From: Hyphomicrobiales bacterium
GTDB lineage: Bacteria; Pseudomonadota; Alphaproteobacteria; Rhizobiales; Beijerinckiaceae
Direction of reading: 5' to 3'
Assembly (NCBI GenBank): GCA_025362655.1
Contig: JANYFM010000076.1
Span: 1 to 36,604 of the forward strand
DNA length: 36,604 nt
Below, in pieces: positions 9,952 to 19,056 of this stretch. The position numbers were made by a program, and so were the translations under genes. A model generated the notes under the pieces. The model searched no databases. It was not told the origin of the DNA and worked only from the letters and a program-made list of their open reading frames with translations. Every line of letters starts with the position of its first letter. Positions within the stretch are counted from its first letter, which is position 1.

Positions 9952-11249
9952 GCCGCGGCTATCCCCTGCCTGGACTTAAAGACGGCAGCCTCAAGGGCGC
10001 AGGCTTTCTGTCGGACAGAGGCGTTCGCCGGGTGTTTGCCGCGCTCGACGGCGGCGGCGAGGAAACGCGCGTCGTCGGCGGCGCGGTGCGCAATGCGCTG
10101 CTCGGCGAACCCGTGACCGAGGTGGATTTCGCCACAACCGCGACGCCGGATGTTATTGCGGCGCGCGCCGCCGCGGCGTCCTTGCGCGCTGTGCCGACGG
10201 GCCTTGAGCACGGCACGGTGACGCTGATCGTGGAGGGCGTTCCCTTCGAGGTGACAACCCTGCGCGAGGATGTCGAGACCGACGGCCGGCGCGCCAAAGT
10301 GCGGTTCGGACGCAGTTTTGAACGCGATGCGCAGCGGCGGGATTTCACCATCAACGCGATGTCGGCGTCCGCCGCCGGCGCGTTGTTCGACACCACGGGC
10401 GGGCTTGCCGATATCGCCGCGCGCCGCGTGCGCTTTATCGGCGAAGCCCGTCAGCGCATCCGCGAGGATTTTTTGCGCTCGCTGCGGTTTTTCCGTTTTC
10501 ACGCGGCTTACGGCGAAGGCGCGATGGACCCGGAGGCTTTTAACGCTGTCATTGCGGAAAGGGAGGGACTGCGGACCCTGTCACGCGAGCGCGTGCGCGC
10601 GGAACTCCTCAAGCTGCTTGGCGCCAGCGGGGCGGCGGCGGTTGCCGGGGATATGTCGGGCGCCGGCCTGTTGCAGCCGCTGCTGGCGGGCATCGTTCAG
10701 CCGGCGCGCCTCGCCCGCGTGATGGCCATTGAGGCGGCGCGGGACCGGCCCGGCGACGCGGCGCTGCGCCTTATAGCGTTTTGCGCGCTGGTTGAAGATG
10801 ATGCGGCGCGGCTGCGGGAGATGCTGCGGCTGTCCAATTCCGAGGCTTCCCGCGTCCAGCGCGCGGCAAAGGCGTTGGTTTCGTTGCAGGGCCGGGACGC
10901 TCCGCCCGCGCCGCGCGAGCTATATGCGCTGCTGTTCGAGCACGGCCAGGCCGCCGCCTGCGACGGGCTGACGCTGGCCCATGCCCAAAGCCCGGCGGCC
11001 GCCGAAGACGCGGGCTGGGCATCCGCCTTCGCCTTTCTGCGCGACACGCCGCCGCCGCGCCTGCCCTTCAGCGGCGCGGACCTGCTGGCGCGCGGCCTGC
11101 CCGGCGGCAGGGAAATCGGTGAAATCCTGAAAAAACTGCAAGCTTTGTGGATACGCGCCGGCTTTCCGAAGGACCCCGCGAGCGTGGCGCGACTGCTGGA
11201 CGAGGCGATGGGCGGGGTTGAAACGGGGTTGAAACGGGACTCCCGCTGA
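9948..11249 (+). CDS. CCA tRNA nucleotidyltransferase / poly(A) polymerase family
   Basis: VVGGAVRNALLGEPVTEVDFATTATPD; RRDFTINAMS; RFIGEARQRIREDFLRSLRFFRF; ATGA overlap. Confidence 0.95.
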   Translation: MSRGYPLPGLKDGSLKGAGFLSDRGVRRVFAALDGGGEETRVVGGAVRNALLGEPVTEVDFATTATPDVIAARAAAASLRAVPTGLEHGTVTLIVEGVPFEVTTLREDVETDGRRAKVRFGRSFERDAQRRDFTINAMSASAAGALFDTTGGLADIAARRVRFIGEARQRIREDFLRSLRFFRFHAAYGEGAMDPEAFNAVIAEREGLRTLSRERVRAELLKLLGASGAAAVAGDMSGAGLLQPLLAGIVQPARLARVMAIEAARDRPGDAALRLIAFCALVEDDAARLREMLRLSNSEASRVQRAAKALVSLQGRDAPPAPRELYALLFEHGQAAACDGLTLAHAQSPAAAEDAGWASAFAFLRDTPPPRLPFSGADLLARGLPGGREIGEILKKLQALWIRAGFPKDPASVARLLDEAMGGVETGLKRDSR

Positions 11250-11281
11250 TCCCGGCGCCGCGCTATAGTGATCGCGAGGTC

Positions 11282-11557
11282 ATGGAGCCGCGTATGGGTT
11301 TCGAGCGTAAAAGCCCCGCCGATGTCGCGCGCTCGCTGGGCGAGCGAAGCAAGAGTTTCTCGCGCGCCAAGCAGGCGCAGGCGGAATCGTGGCGGCGCGA
11401 GACTTTCACGCTGGAGCGGGAGCCGGCCCGCGAGAAAGCCCGCGAGTTCTACGCCCGCTTTCCCAAGGCAGCGTATATGACCGAGGTCGAGGCTTGGCGC
11501 GAGCTTGCCGACGGCCGCATCGAATTCACCATGCGCCGGCTGCCGACCGCGGATTGA
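11282..11557 (+). CDS. small hypothetical protein
   Basis: 91 aa ORF (MEPRMGFERKSPADVARSLGERSKSF...); charged, strand-consistent with upstream genes, ends 9 bp before the convergent SDR stop. Confidence 0.6.
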   Translation: MEPRMGFERKSPADVARSLGERSKSFSRAKQAQAESWRRETFTLEREPAREKAREFYARFPKAAYMTEVEAWRELADGRIEFTMRRLPTAD

Positions 11558-11566
11558 TGCCCGCCC

Positions 11567-12328
11567 TCATTCCACATCCGGCGTCCGCCACGCGAGATGC
11601 TGGCCGCCGTCCACCGCGATCATCTGGCCGGTGACACCGCGCGCGCCCGCCAGAAAAATCACCGCGTCGGCAATTTCAGCCGGCTCCACCGCGCGCGCCA
11701 GCGGCACGGCCGCAACCTCGCGCGCGAAACCCGCCGCGCCTTCGTTTGTGTTGGCGAGCGTCGGGCCGGGGCCGACGGCATTGACGCGGATGCGCGGCGC
11801 AAAAGCCTGCGCCATGGTCTGCGTGGCCGTCCACAAAGCCGACTTTGACAGTGTGTAGGAATAGTAGCGCGGGTTGAGCCTCCATACCCGCTGATCCGTG
11901 ATATTGATGATGCAGCCGTGCATGCCCGCCGGCAGCGCCGCCGAGAAGGCTGCGGACAGCAGCAGGGGCGCGCGCAGGTTGATGGCCATGTGCCGGTCAA
12001 AGCGCGCCGGGTCAAAAGTTTCCGCGCTGTCGGGCTCGAACACCGAAGCGTTATTGACGAGCAGCGTCAATGGCCCCATCCCGGCCGCGGCCATGGGCTG
12101 GAGCGAGGCGGCGGCGGCGGGGTCGGCGAGATCGGCGATGAAGACGCGCGCGCGGGCGCCCGCGGCCGTCAGGCTGGCTGCGAGGGCGCGGGCCTCATCC
12201 GCCGAGCGCTCGCTGGCGTGGAGCGCGACGCCATAGCCTTCCGCCGCTAGACGCTCCGCGATGGCGCGCCCGATGCGCCGGGCGGCGCCCGTCACCAGAG
12301 CCGTCCGCATTTGTTGTTGTGACGCCAT
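11567..12328 (-). CDS. SDR family oxidoreductase (pteridine reductase/FolM-like)
   Basis: TALVTGAARRIGRAIAERLA; LLVNNAS; YYSYTLSKSALWTATQTMA; IRVNAVGPGP. Confidence 0.9.
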   Translation of the reverse strand: MASQQQMRTALVTGAARRIGRAIAERLAAEGYGVALHASERSADEARALAASLTAAGARARVFIADLADPAAAASLQPMAAAGMGPLTLLVNNASVFEPDSAETFDPARFDRHMAINLRAPLLLSAAFSAALPAGMHGCIINITDQRVWRLNPRYYSYTLSKSALWTATQTMAQAFAPRIRVNAVGPGPTLANTNEGAAGFAREVAAVPLARAVEPAEIADAVIFLAGARGVTGQMIAVDGGQHLAWRTPDVE

Positions 12329-12493
12329 TGCCTCCGGTCCGCATCAGGGTTTCCCACGCCAATATACGCGCCGGCGGCGCCTTTGGACCAAAAAAGCGCT
12401 GGACACCGCGGATTTCCGCAAACGCCGCCTTCCTCCGGTCGCAAAACCGCCCTAAGAGACGCGTGTCCGCCAGGTTGGCGGCAAAAGGAGATT

Positions 12494-12943
12494 ATGATGG
12501 GACTTTTAAGCTTCGCCAAATCGGTTGGCGCCAAAATATTCGGCGCTTCGGAGGCCAAAGCGGCGACCGCCGATGAATTTAAAAAGGAAATTGAAAAGCA
12601 CGGGCTCGACGCTTCCGGCGTGAAAATCGAAGTCGAGGGCGACCATGTGAAAATTTCCGGAGGCGCCGCCACGACGGAGCAGGCCGAGAAAATCGCCATC
12701 GCCATCGGCAACACCATCGGTGTCGCCACGGTGCAGAATGACATCACCCCCGTCAAAGCGGAGGCGGAGTCGAAATTCTACACGGTGGTCAAAGGCGACA
12801 ATCTCTGGAAAATCGCCGAGAGCCAGTACGGCCACGGCAAGGGCGCGAAGAACGATGTGATTTTCAACGCCAACCGCCCGATGCTGAGCAGCCCGGACAA
12901 AATATATCCGGGCCAGGTGCTGCGCATTCCGCCGCTGGCTTGA
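12494..12943 (+). CDS. lysM: BON + LysM domain protein (Kbp/YgaU-like)
   Basis: BON-like VKIEVEGDHVKISGGAATTEQAEKI and LysM FYTVVKGDNLWKIAESQYG...IYPGQVLRIPPLA; AAAAGGAG upstream of ATG. Confidence 0.92.
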   Translation: MMGLLSFAKSVGAKIFGASEAKAATADEFKKEIEKHGLDASGVKIEVEGDHVKISGGAATTEQAEKIAIAIGNTIGVATVQNDITPVKAEAESKFYTVVKGDNLWKIAESQYGHGKGAKNDVIFNANRPMLSSPDKIYPGQVLRIPPLA

Positions 12944-12959
12944 AGCCTTCGGGCCAAAC

Positions 12960-13556
12960 TCACTCGGCCGCGCGCGTTGCCTCAAACGAGGGGACGCGCG
13001 CGGCAAATTCATCGAGCCACGCGACAAGGCGGGGATGCTCCGCCCGCCATGCGCCCGCGAGGCGCAGATCTAAAAAGCCCAGCGCGCAAGCGAGCGCGAT
13101 TGTGCCGGCGTCAATGCGCGGAGCGGGCGGCGCCGCTTCGAGGATCGCCAGCGCGCTTGCGATTTTGCCGCGCTGCATATCCAGCCAGCGGCCGGAATGC
13201 TCAAGCGAGTCCCGGTAGCGGCTTTCGTAAAGCACCAAAATCGAAGCGTCCATAATTCCGTCGGCCAGCGCCTGCGCCGTCAGCACGGCGAAGCGCGCTT
13301 TGGGCTCCGTTGGAATAATGACGCCGCCGCCCGCCAGATGATCGAAATATTCAAGGATGACGCGGCTGTCGTAGAGCGCGGCGCCGTCGTCCAGCAGCGC
13401 CGCAGGAATTTTGTTCAACGGATTGGCGGCGCGCAGCGCGAGGCCCGCGGGCTCGCGCGCATCGACGAAATCAACCCGCGGCTCCAGGCCCAGATGCGCG
13501 GCGGCGATCCTGCATTTGCGTGAATAGGGGGAGGCTGGGACGTGGCAGACTTTCAT
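12960..13556 (-). CDS. glutathione S-transferase family protein
   Basis: MKVCHVPASPYSRKCRIAAAHLGLE...NPLNKIPAALLDDGAALYDSRVILEYFD. Confidence 0.92.
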   Translation of the reverse strand: MKVCHVPASPYSRKCRIAAAHLGLEPRVDFVDAREPAGLALRAANPLNKIPAALLDDGAALYDSRVILEYFDHLAGGGVIIPTEPKARFAVLTAQALADGIMDASILVLYESRYRDSLEHSGRWLDMQRGKIASALAILEAAPPAPRIDAGTIALACALGFLDLRLAGAWRAEHPRLVAWLDEFAARVPSFEATRAAE

Positions 13557-13582
13557 GATGCGGGTTTCCTGACAGCGGTGAT

Positions 13583-14548
13583 TTATTGTTTAACCCAGCC
13601 CGAAGCGGAGACGAGCGGCCCCCAATAGGCCGCGTCAGCGCGGATTTCATCCGCCATCACCTCTGGCGATGAGGGCCTGGGATCGAAGGCCAGCACGTTC
13701 ATGCGTTCGATCACAACCGGCGCGGCAAGGGCTTTGGCCATTGAGGCGGTCAGCGCCGCGACAACCGCGTCGGGCGCGCGGGCGGGGGCGAACATGCCGA
13801 TCCATGCGTTGGTTTTCATCGGATAGCCCTGCTCGGCGGCGGTGCGCACATCCGGCAATTGGGGCGCGCGCGCCGCGCTGGTGATGGCGATGACGCGAAG
13901 CTGCGTGCCGTTCAGCGGCAGGAAATCGCCGAGCGCGGTGATGCCCGCCGGCAATTGCGCGCCGGCGAGATCCTGCACCAGCGGCGCCGAGCCGCGGTAG
14001 GGCACAGCGGTCAGCGTCACGTTTTTTTCTTTTGCGGATGCGATCAGCGCGAATTCGGGTTTGCTGCCGGGCGAGGGAATGCCGACGCTGCCGGATTTCG
14101 CGTCGGCGCGGGCTTGGCGGAAAAAACCGTCGAGATCGCGCGCCCCGCTGGACGCGGGAACCGCCATGGCGCTGGCGTATTCAGCGATGCGCCCGATGGC
14201 GGCGAAGTCGGTCAGCGGATCGAAACCCGGCTGCGCCATCGTGAGAGGGATGATCGTCATGGTGTGATCGGGCGCGACCATCAGCGTGCGCCCGTCCGGC
14301 GCGGCGCGTTTCAGCGCCTGGGCGGCGATCTGGCCGCCGGCGCCGGTAAGGTTCTCGACAATGAAACTGGCGCCGAGGTCCTGCCCCATTTGCTGGGCCA
14401 CAAGGCGCGCCACAACATCAATCGTGCCGCCGGCGGGAAAGCCGACGAGCACGCGCACCGTGCCGCCGGACAGGGCAGGTGTTTGCGCGGATGCGGGCGC
14501 GCCCGGCAGCAGCGAGACCGCAATCAGCGCGGCTTTGAGAAGTTTCAT
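13583..14548 (-). CDS. tripartite tricarboxylate transporter substrate-binding protein (Bug/TctC family)
   Basis: Signal peptide then VRVLVGFPAGGTIDVVARLVAQQMGQDLGASFIVENLTGAGGQIAAQ. Confidence 0.93.
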   Translation of the reverse strand: MKLLKAALIAVSLLPGAPASAQTPALSGGTVRVLVGFPAGGTIDVVARLVAQQMGQDLGASFIVENLTGAGGQIAAQALKRAAPDGRTLMVAPDHTMTIIPLTMAQPGFDPLTDFAAIGRIAEYASAMAVPASSGARDLDGFFRQARADAKSGSVGIPSPGSKPEFALIASAKEKNVTLTAVPYRGSAPLVQDLAGAQLPAGITALGDFLPLNGTQLRVIAITSAARAPQLPDVRTAAEQGYPMKTNAWIGMFAPARAPDAVVAALTASMAKALAAPVVIERMNVLAFDPRPSSPEVMADEIRADAAYWGPLVSASGWVKQ

Positions 14549-14567
14549 GACGGCGTCTCCGGCGGGA

Positions 14568-15320
14568 TCAGGTTGCGAGGATGATTTCGCGGCGGACGGC
14601 GCGCGCGTCGATTTCGATTTCGATGCCGCTCACGGGAGGGCGCACGAAGTGCCAATTAAGCCCGCCAGCCAGCGCGCCGCGGCTGCCGAACTCATCCGCC
14701 ATCGTATGCCAAAGATCGTGCGCGGTGTAGAGGCGCATGTCGAGCACGTCGGCCCACCACACGCCCATCGCTTTGAAACGCGATTCGAGATCGCCCAGCG
14801 CGTAGCGCAGCTTGTCGCGCAAAGCGTCCGGCGAAGTCTCGCCGGGGCGCACGATGTTTTCGCGGTAGTTCGGGCGATCGGGGCATTCGGCGGCGCCGGA
14901 TGTGATGAAACTGCGCGCAGCGGATTTTGACGGCACCGTGTAACTGAAAGCGTAAAAACCCGGTCCAGGCGGTTTTTGCGCGTCGGGGCAAAGATTGCAG
15001 CGGGCGACGGGATTGGCGGCGCCGCGCGCCAGTCCCCAGCGCTCCAGCGGCTGCACATAACTCCGGTTGAACGCGACAAACGCCTCCTCCTCCAGCGGCT
15101 CGGGCGAGCGAAGCTCGGCGGCGCAGAGCGCGGTTGCCGGCCGCCCGAGGGACGTCAAATGCGCTTCGATGCGCTGAAAACCTTCGGCCAGCGGAACCAG
15201 CTTTGGGAAGCGGGCGCGCTCAATCTCCCAGCCGGGCCGCGCAATGACGGCGGCCGAATATTGAAAGCCGCCGGGCAGATAATTGTATCCGCCGGGATCA
15301 AAAGCAACGAGATCGTTCAT
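14568..15320 (-). CDS. RidA-like protein, resembling 2-amino-5-chloromuconate deaminase CnbZ
   Basis: MNDLVAFDPGGYNYLPGGFQYSAAVIARPGW...; overall resemblance recalled, not searched; upstream of the Bug-type SBP on the same strand. Confidence 0.6.
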   Translation of the reverse strand: MNDLVAFDPGGYNYLPGGFQYSAAVIARPGWEIERARFPKLVPLAEGFQRIEAHLTSLGRPATALCAAELRSPEPLEEEAFVAFNRSYVQPLERWGLARGAANPVARCNLCPDAQKPPGPGFYAFSYTVPSKSAARSFITSGAAECPDRPNYRENIVRPGETSPDALRDKLRYALGDLESRFKAMGVWWADVLDMRLYTAHDLWHTMADEFGSRGALAGGLNWHFVRPPVSGIEIEIDARAVRREIILAT

Positions 15321-15349
15321 GGCATTTCCGTGAGACGCGCGCGCCGCCG

Positions 15350-15562
15350 TCACGCCCTTTTCAAATTGACGGCTTTGGGTCCCTTGCCCTTTTTGTCGGG
15401 CTCGACATCGAAGGTGACGCTTTCGCCTTCGGCAAGGTTCGTCAGCCCGGCCTGCTCCACAGCGGAAATGTGCAGAAAAATATCGCTGCCGCCGTCGGCG
15501 GGCTTGATGAAGCCGTAGCCTTTTTCGGCGTTGAAGAATTTGATCGATCCGGACTGCGGCAT
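15350..15562 (-). CDS. cold-shock protein
   Basis: 70 aa; RNP1 KGYGFI, RNP2 IFLHIS; start ATG at 15562. Confidence 0.96.
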   Translation of the reverse strand: MPQSGSIKFFNAEKGYGFIKPADGGSDIFLHISAVEQAGLTNLAEGESVTFDVEPDKKGKGPKAVNLKRA

Positions 15563-15654
15563 GGCGCGCGTCTCCTTCACGTCGCCGCCGCGCCCGCAAG
15601 GCGCGTTGCGGCTCCCTTCGCAAGGTTCCCTCAACCCGGCGCGGCTGGCAAGCT

Positions 15655-16500
15655 CTATTCGCGCGTCAGCCAGTCGAGCCTCCAGGCCGCGCCCCGGCCG
15701 CGCGCCAGCGCCGGTGTCAGAATGGCCAGCAGGGCGCGCGCCTCTTCCTCCAGCACATGCGGCGGGTTGATGATGATGAGGCCCGAGCCGGCCAGCGAAA
15801 CAGCGGCGGCGGGAGCCTCGACGTCCATCTCGAGGCATAGCACACGGCGCGCCGGCCCCTTTGCCAGCGCCGTCTTGAACGCGCCGACCGCGGCGAGGTC
15901 TTTGCGCGGATACCAGGCCATGAACACGCCGGTCGGCCATTTGGTCCAAGCGCTCTCCAGCGCGTTTGCCAGCCGGACAAATTCACCGGTTTCCTCGAAA
16001 GGCGGATCAATGAGCACGAGCCCGCGGCGCTCCACCGGCGGCACAAAGGCGTTGAGCGCCACGTAGCCGTCCATGTTCAAAATCTTGACGCGGCGGTCGC
16101 GTCCTATGGCGCGCCCCAGCAGTTTGGCATCCGCCGGGTGCAGTTCGCAGAGGGTCAGCTTATCCTGCGAGCGCAGCAGCCGCTGGGCCTGCACGGGCGA
16201 GCCCGGATAAAGCGTCAGCGCGTCTTCCCCCGCGAGGCCGGAGGCGCGAAGCCAGGGCGCGAGGAGTTCGCGCGCCGCGTCAGGCATTGGCGCGCCGCGC
16301 AGCTTTCCCGCGCCGCCGCTCCATTCGCCGGTGCGCAGCGCGTCGCCCGCGTTGATCGAATAGAGCCCGGCGCCCGCGTGGGTATCGAGATAGCGCAGCG
16401 GCGCATCCTTGCGCATGAGATAGGACAGCACCCGCGCCAGCAGCGCGTGTTTAAAAACGTCAGCGAAATTGCCGGCGTGGAAAACGTGGCGGTAGTTCAT
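15655..16500 (-). CDS. rlmJ: 23S rRNA (adenine(2030)-N(6))-methyltransferase RlmJ
   Basis: MNYRHVFHAGNFADVFKHALLARVL...YLDTHAGAGLY...LIDPPFEE. Confidence 0.96.
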   Translation of the reverse strand: MNYRHVFHAGNFADVFKHALLARVLSYLMRKDAPLRYLDTHAGAGLYSINAGDALRTGEWSGGAGKLRGAPMPDAARELLAPWLRASGLAGEDALTLYPGSPVQAQRLLRSQDKLTLCELHPADAKLLGRAIGRDRRVKILNMDGYVALNAFVPPVERRGLVLIDPPFEETGEFVRLANALESAWTKWPTGVFMAWYPRKDLAAVGAFKTALAKGPARRVLCLEMDVEAPAAAVSLAGSGLIIINPPHVLEEEARALLAILTPALARGRGAAWRLDWLTRE

Positions 16501-16516
16501 GGACTGGCGCGCCGTC

Positions 16517-17335
16517 TCAGCGGATCGGCGGCACGCTGATTTCGCGCGAGCGGCAGGAGCCGCGCGCGACCTCAGGGCAGGGCCGGTAATCGCGCAGGTC
16601 CTTGGTCATGCATATGCGCACCTCCTGGAGCACGCCGCGGGTGCAGCCCACCGCCATCATGCCGGGGCGCAGGCGCGGGTTGGCCTCCTGGAATGCGCGC
16701 ATAATATCGGCGCTGGCGACGCGCTCCTCCTGTTTGACGACGGTAAATTCCTTGGGGATTTGCACCTTGTCGCGGGCGAAGCGCACATCGGCGAAATAGT
16801 CGCCCGCGGCTTTGCCCGAGCAGGTCCCGTGTTTGCGCCATTCGTAGCGGGCGAGGCCCTCGTCGGGAAACAAGCCCTGCGCGGCGTCCAGCGCCGCGCG
16901 CGTCGGCGAGCGCGCCGAGGGGTCGCAATCGCTGGGAAAGCCGCGCTCATACTGCGGCCACAGCCCATGCACAACGAAGCCCAGATTGGAGCCGACAGCG
17001 CATTGGCTTTTCCCGCCGCCCCGGTCATTGGTGGCGCAAAAGCCTGACGACCACGACAGTGACAGCACGTAGAAATCAAACTGGCCCGTTGCCGCCGCGG
17101 GGCTGCGGCGCAACATCGACGGCCTCGGGCCTGCGGGCGCGTCGGCTGCGGGGGAATTGGCCGCAGGGGCATTGGGCGCGGCGGCGGGCGGGCTGAGCGG
17201 GCGCGCGTCGTCGCCGCAGCGGTCCAGCACGCAATCCGCGGGACGGCGGATTTGCGCCTGCGCGGACATCAGCCCGGCGAGGGATGCCAGGGTGAAAGCC
17301 AGCGCGGCGGCGCGGGGGAAAAACAACAAATCCAA
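16517..17335 (-). CDS. ribonuclease T2 family protein (secreted)
   Basis: FVVHGLWPQ and YEWRKHGTCSG catalytic motifs; TTG start at 17335 preceded by AGGAG gives a signal peptide (LDLLFFPRAAALAFTLASLAGLMSAQA); alternative ATG 17383 overlaps the upstream gene. Confidence 0.9.
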   Translation of the reverse strand: MDLLFFPRAAALAFTLASLAGLMSAQAQIRRPADCVLDRCGDDARPLSPPAAAPNAPAANSPAADAPAGPRPSMLRRSPAAATGQFDFYVLSLSWSSGFCATNDRGGGKSQCAVGSNLGFVVHGLWPQYERGFPSDCDPSARSPTRAALDAAQGLFPDEGLARYEWRKHGTCSGKAAGDYFADVRFARDKVQIPKEFTVVKQEERVASADIMRAFQEANPRLRPGMMAVGCTRGVLQEVRICMTKDLRDYRPCPEVARGSCRSREISVPPIR

Positions 17336-17351
17336 TACTCCTGTAATGAAA

Positions 17352-17870
17352 TCAGGGGCGCGCGGCCTTGCAGGCCTGGCCATAGGCGTAATTGCGGTCG
17401 AGGCCGACGACGCACCAGTCGACGCCCCATTTATGCTGCCAGCTCAAATTGAGATCGGGAAACAGGCCAAAGGTGAGGGTCTGCGTCAGGCCGCGATCCA
17501 GATCGCTGCCGGTCATGTTGAGGTCTTCGGCGACCGAATAATACACAGCGCGGACCCTGCCGTCATTCATCACGGCTTTGGCCTCGCAATAGCGGCGCGG
17601 AATGTAATCGAGGCCCGTCGTGCGAAAGCCGGTCTCGCGGATTGCGTCAAGGCGGGTGATTTCGAGGCCGGATTTCCAGTAATAGGACTCGCGCTGGTCA
17701 AAACGCGACTGAACCGTCGATACGACGCCGTCATAGGCGCAGGGCGGCAATTTTGCCTGCCAGCCGGCATAGCGGTTTTCCGCCGGGGTCAGGGGCCGGG
17801 CCAGCGCGCCGGACGCCAAGTTGAGGAAGGCGGCGAGCCCCGCCGCAACGCCAAAAAAACCCGTCCGCAT
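17352..17870 (-). CDS. secreted hypothetical protein
   Basis: Signal peptide MRTGFFGVAAGLAAFLNLASGALA; four Cys in mature part; no family recognised. Confidence 0.75.
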   Translation of the reverse strand: MRTGFFGVAAGLAAFLNLASGALARPLTPAENRYAGWQAKLPPCAYDGVVSTVQSRFDQRESYYWKSGLEITRLDAIRETGFRTTGLDYIPRRYCEAKAVMNDGRVRAVYYSVAEDLNMTGSDLDRGLTQTLTFGLFPDLNLSWQHKWGVDWCVVGLDRNYAYGQACKAARP

Positions 17871-17995
17871 CGCACACTCCGCCTGCCGCTTTAAGGGGAG
17901 CAAAATGCGTTGGCGCGCTGTCAGGGTCAAGGGCGGCAGGGGGCCTGATGGCCGGGGATCGGGGGTTTCGGGGCGAAATCCCATATTTTTGCAGG

Positions 17996-18934
17996 TTATC
18001 CGCTCACCCGCGCCCGCAGCCACGCGGGTTTCAGGATGGCGCGGGCGACGTTGCGCAGGCGATGCTGGGCTTCAAACAGCGCTGTCGTGCGGGTGACGGA
18101 GTAACGCGAGGCGATTTCGCCGCCGAACCCGGCCATAAATTGAAAGCGGGCGTCATTGGTGATGCCGTCGAAATCGAAGCTCAAGCCGAGTTTCTGGGCA
18201 TGTTCGATGCCCGCCCATATCAACAGGCTGACGGCGCCGATGTCGGCGGCTTTTTTGTCGCGGGTCGAGAGAAAATAATAGACGTATTTGTCGTCCCAAA
18301 CGAAGAACACCTTGGCATGGACCATGCCCGCGCCGTCGATGGCGGCGATGATCCGCGCCTGCCCGCGCGCGCGCGCCGCCTCGAACACCGGCTGGATCAG
18401 CCCCGTGTTGAAATAGGATGTATCGCCGTCGAGATTGGCATTGTAGAAGCTGGCGAAATAGCCGGCGTCGTCAATGTCTTTGACGATCAGCCGCTCGCGG
18501 GCGCGGCGCACGACATTGCGCGTCTTATCGCGCATGCCGCCCCACAGGGCTTCCGCCGGCTTGCCGCAATCGAGCAGAAACGTCTGGAGAAGGCTGACCT
18601 GGCAGCCGCGCTCCATAAACGGCGTCAGATCGCCGAAATCAGGGTCCAGCGTCATTTCAATATGTTCGCGTGAATCAATTTGTCCGATCAGTTCGGTCAG
18701 GACCGAATGATAGAAGCGCACGCGCGATTCGGTCTTGCCGCCCTGGGGCTCGACAACCGGGCCGAGAACCCGTGTCAGTTGCGGCATGAGGCAGGCGCCC
18801 ATCCCGCTGAAAGTCCGGTCCACAAAACGCAGATAGCCGACTTCCCTGCCGCCGCGCATGCAGGGCAATGACCGCCATTGGCCGGGGGCCACGGCATCCA
18901 GCCACCAGTCCTCGTGAAAAATCGTTTTGCGCAT
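17996..18934 (-). CDS. FemAB/GNAT-type (BioF2-like) acetyltransferase, EPS associated
   Basis: MRKTIFHEDWWLDAVAPGQW...RDKTRNVVRRARERLIV...YFLSTRDKKAADIGAVSLLIWAGIEHAQKLGLSFDFDG. Confidence 0.78.
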   Translation of the reverse strand: MRKTIFHEDWWLDAVAPGQWRSLPCMRGGREVGYLRFVDRTFSGMGACLMPQLTRVLGPVVEPQGGKTESRVRFYHSVLTELIGQIDSREHIEMTLDPDFGDLTPFMERGCQVSLLQTFLLDCGKPAEALWGGMRDKTRNVVRRARERLIVKDIDDAGYFASFYNANLDGDTSYFNTGLIQPVFEAARARGQARIIAAIDGAGMVHAKVFFVWDDKYVYYFLSTRDKKAADIGAVSLLIWAGIEHAQKLGLSFDFDGITNDARFQFMAGFGGEIASRYSVTRTTALFEAQHRLRNVARAILKPAWLRARVSG

Positions 18935-19056
18935 AAAAACCGCCCCGCATAAGGGCGTCCTAGGCTTGGGTAACCATGATGGTGCACGAAATTTCGTTAT
19001 CAACCCTTAAGGGGCGGAGCGGGCCCGGCTGCTGCGGGGAATGGCGCCGGCGCGCC

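Noticed and set aside
15563-15654. Possible EcfG (GGAAC-N16-17-CGTT) promoter upstream of the cold-shock gene
   Set aside because: GGAAC is present on the minus strand, but no CGTT occurs at the required spacing.
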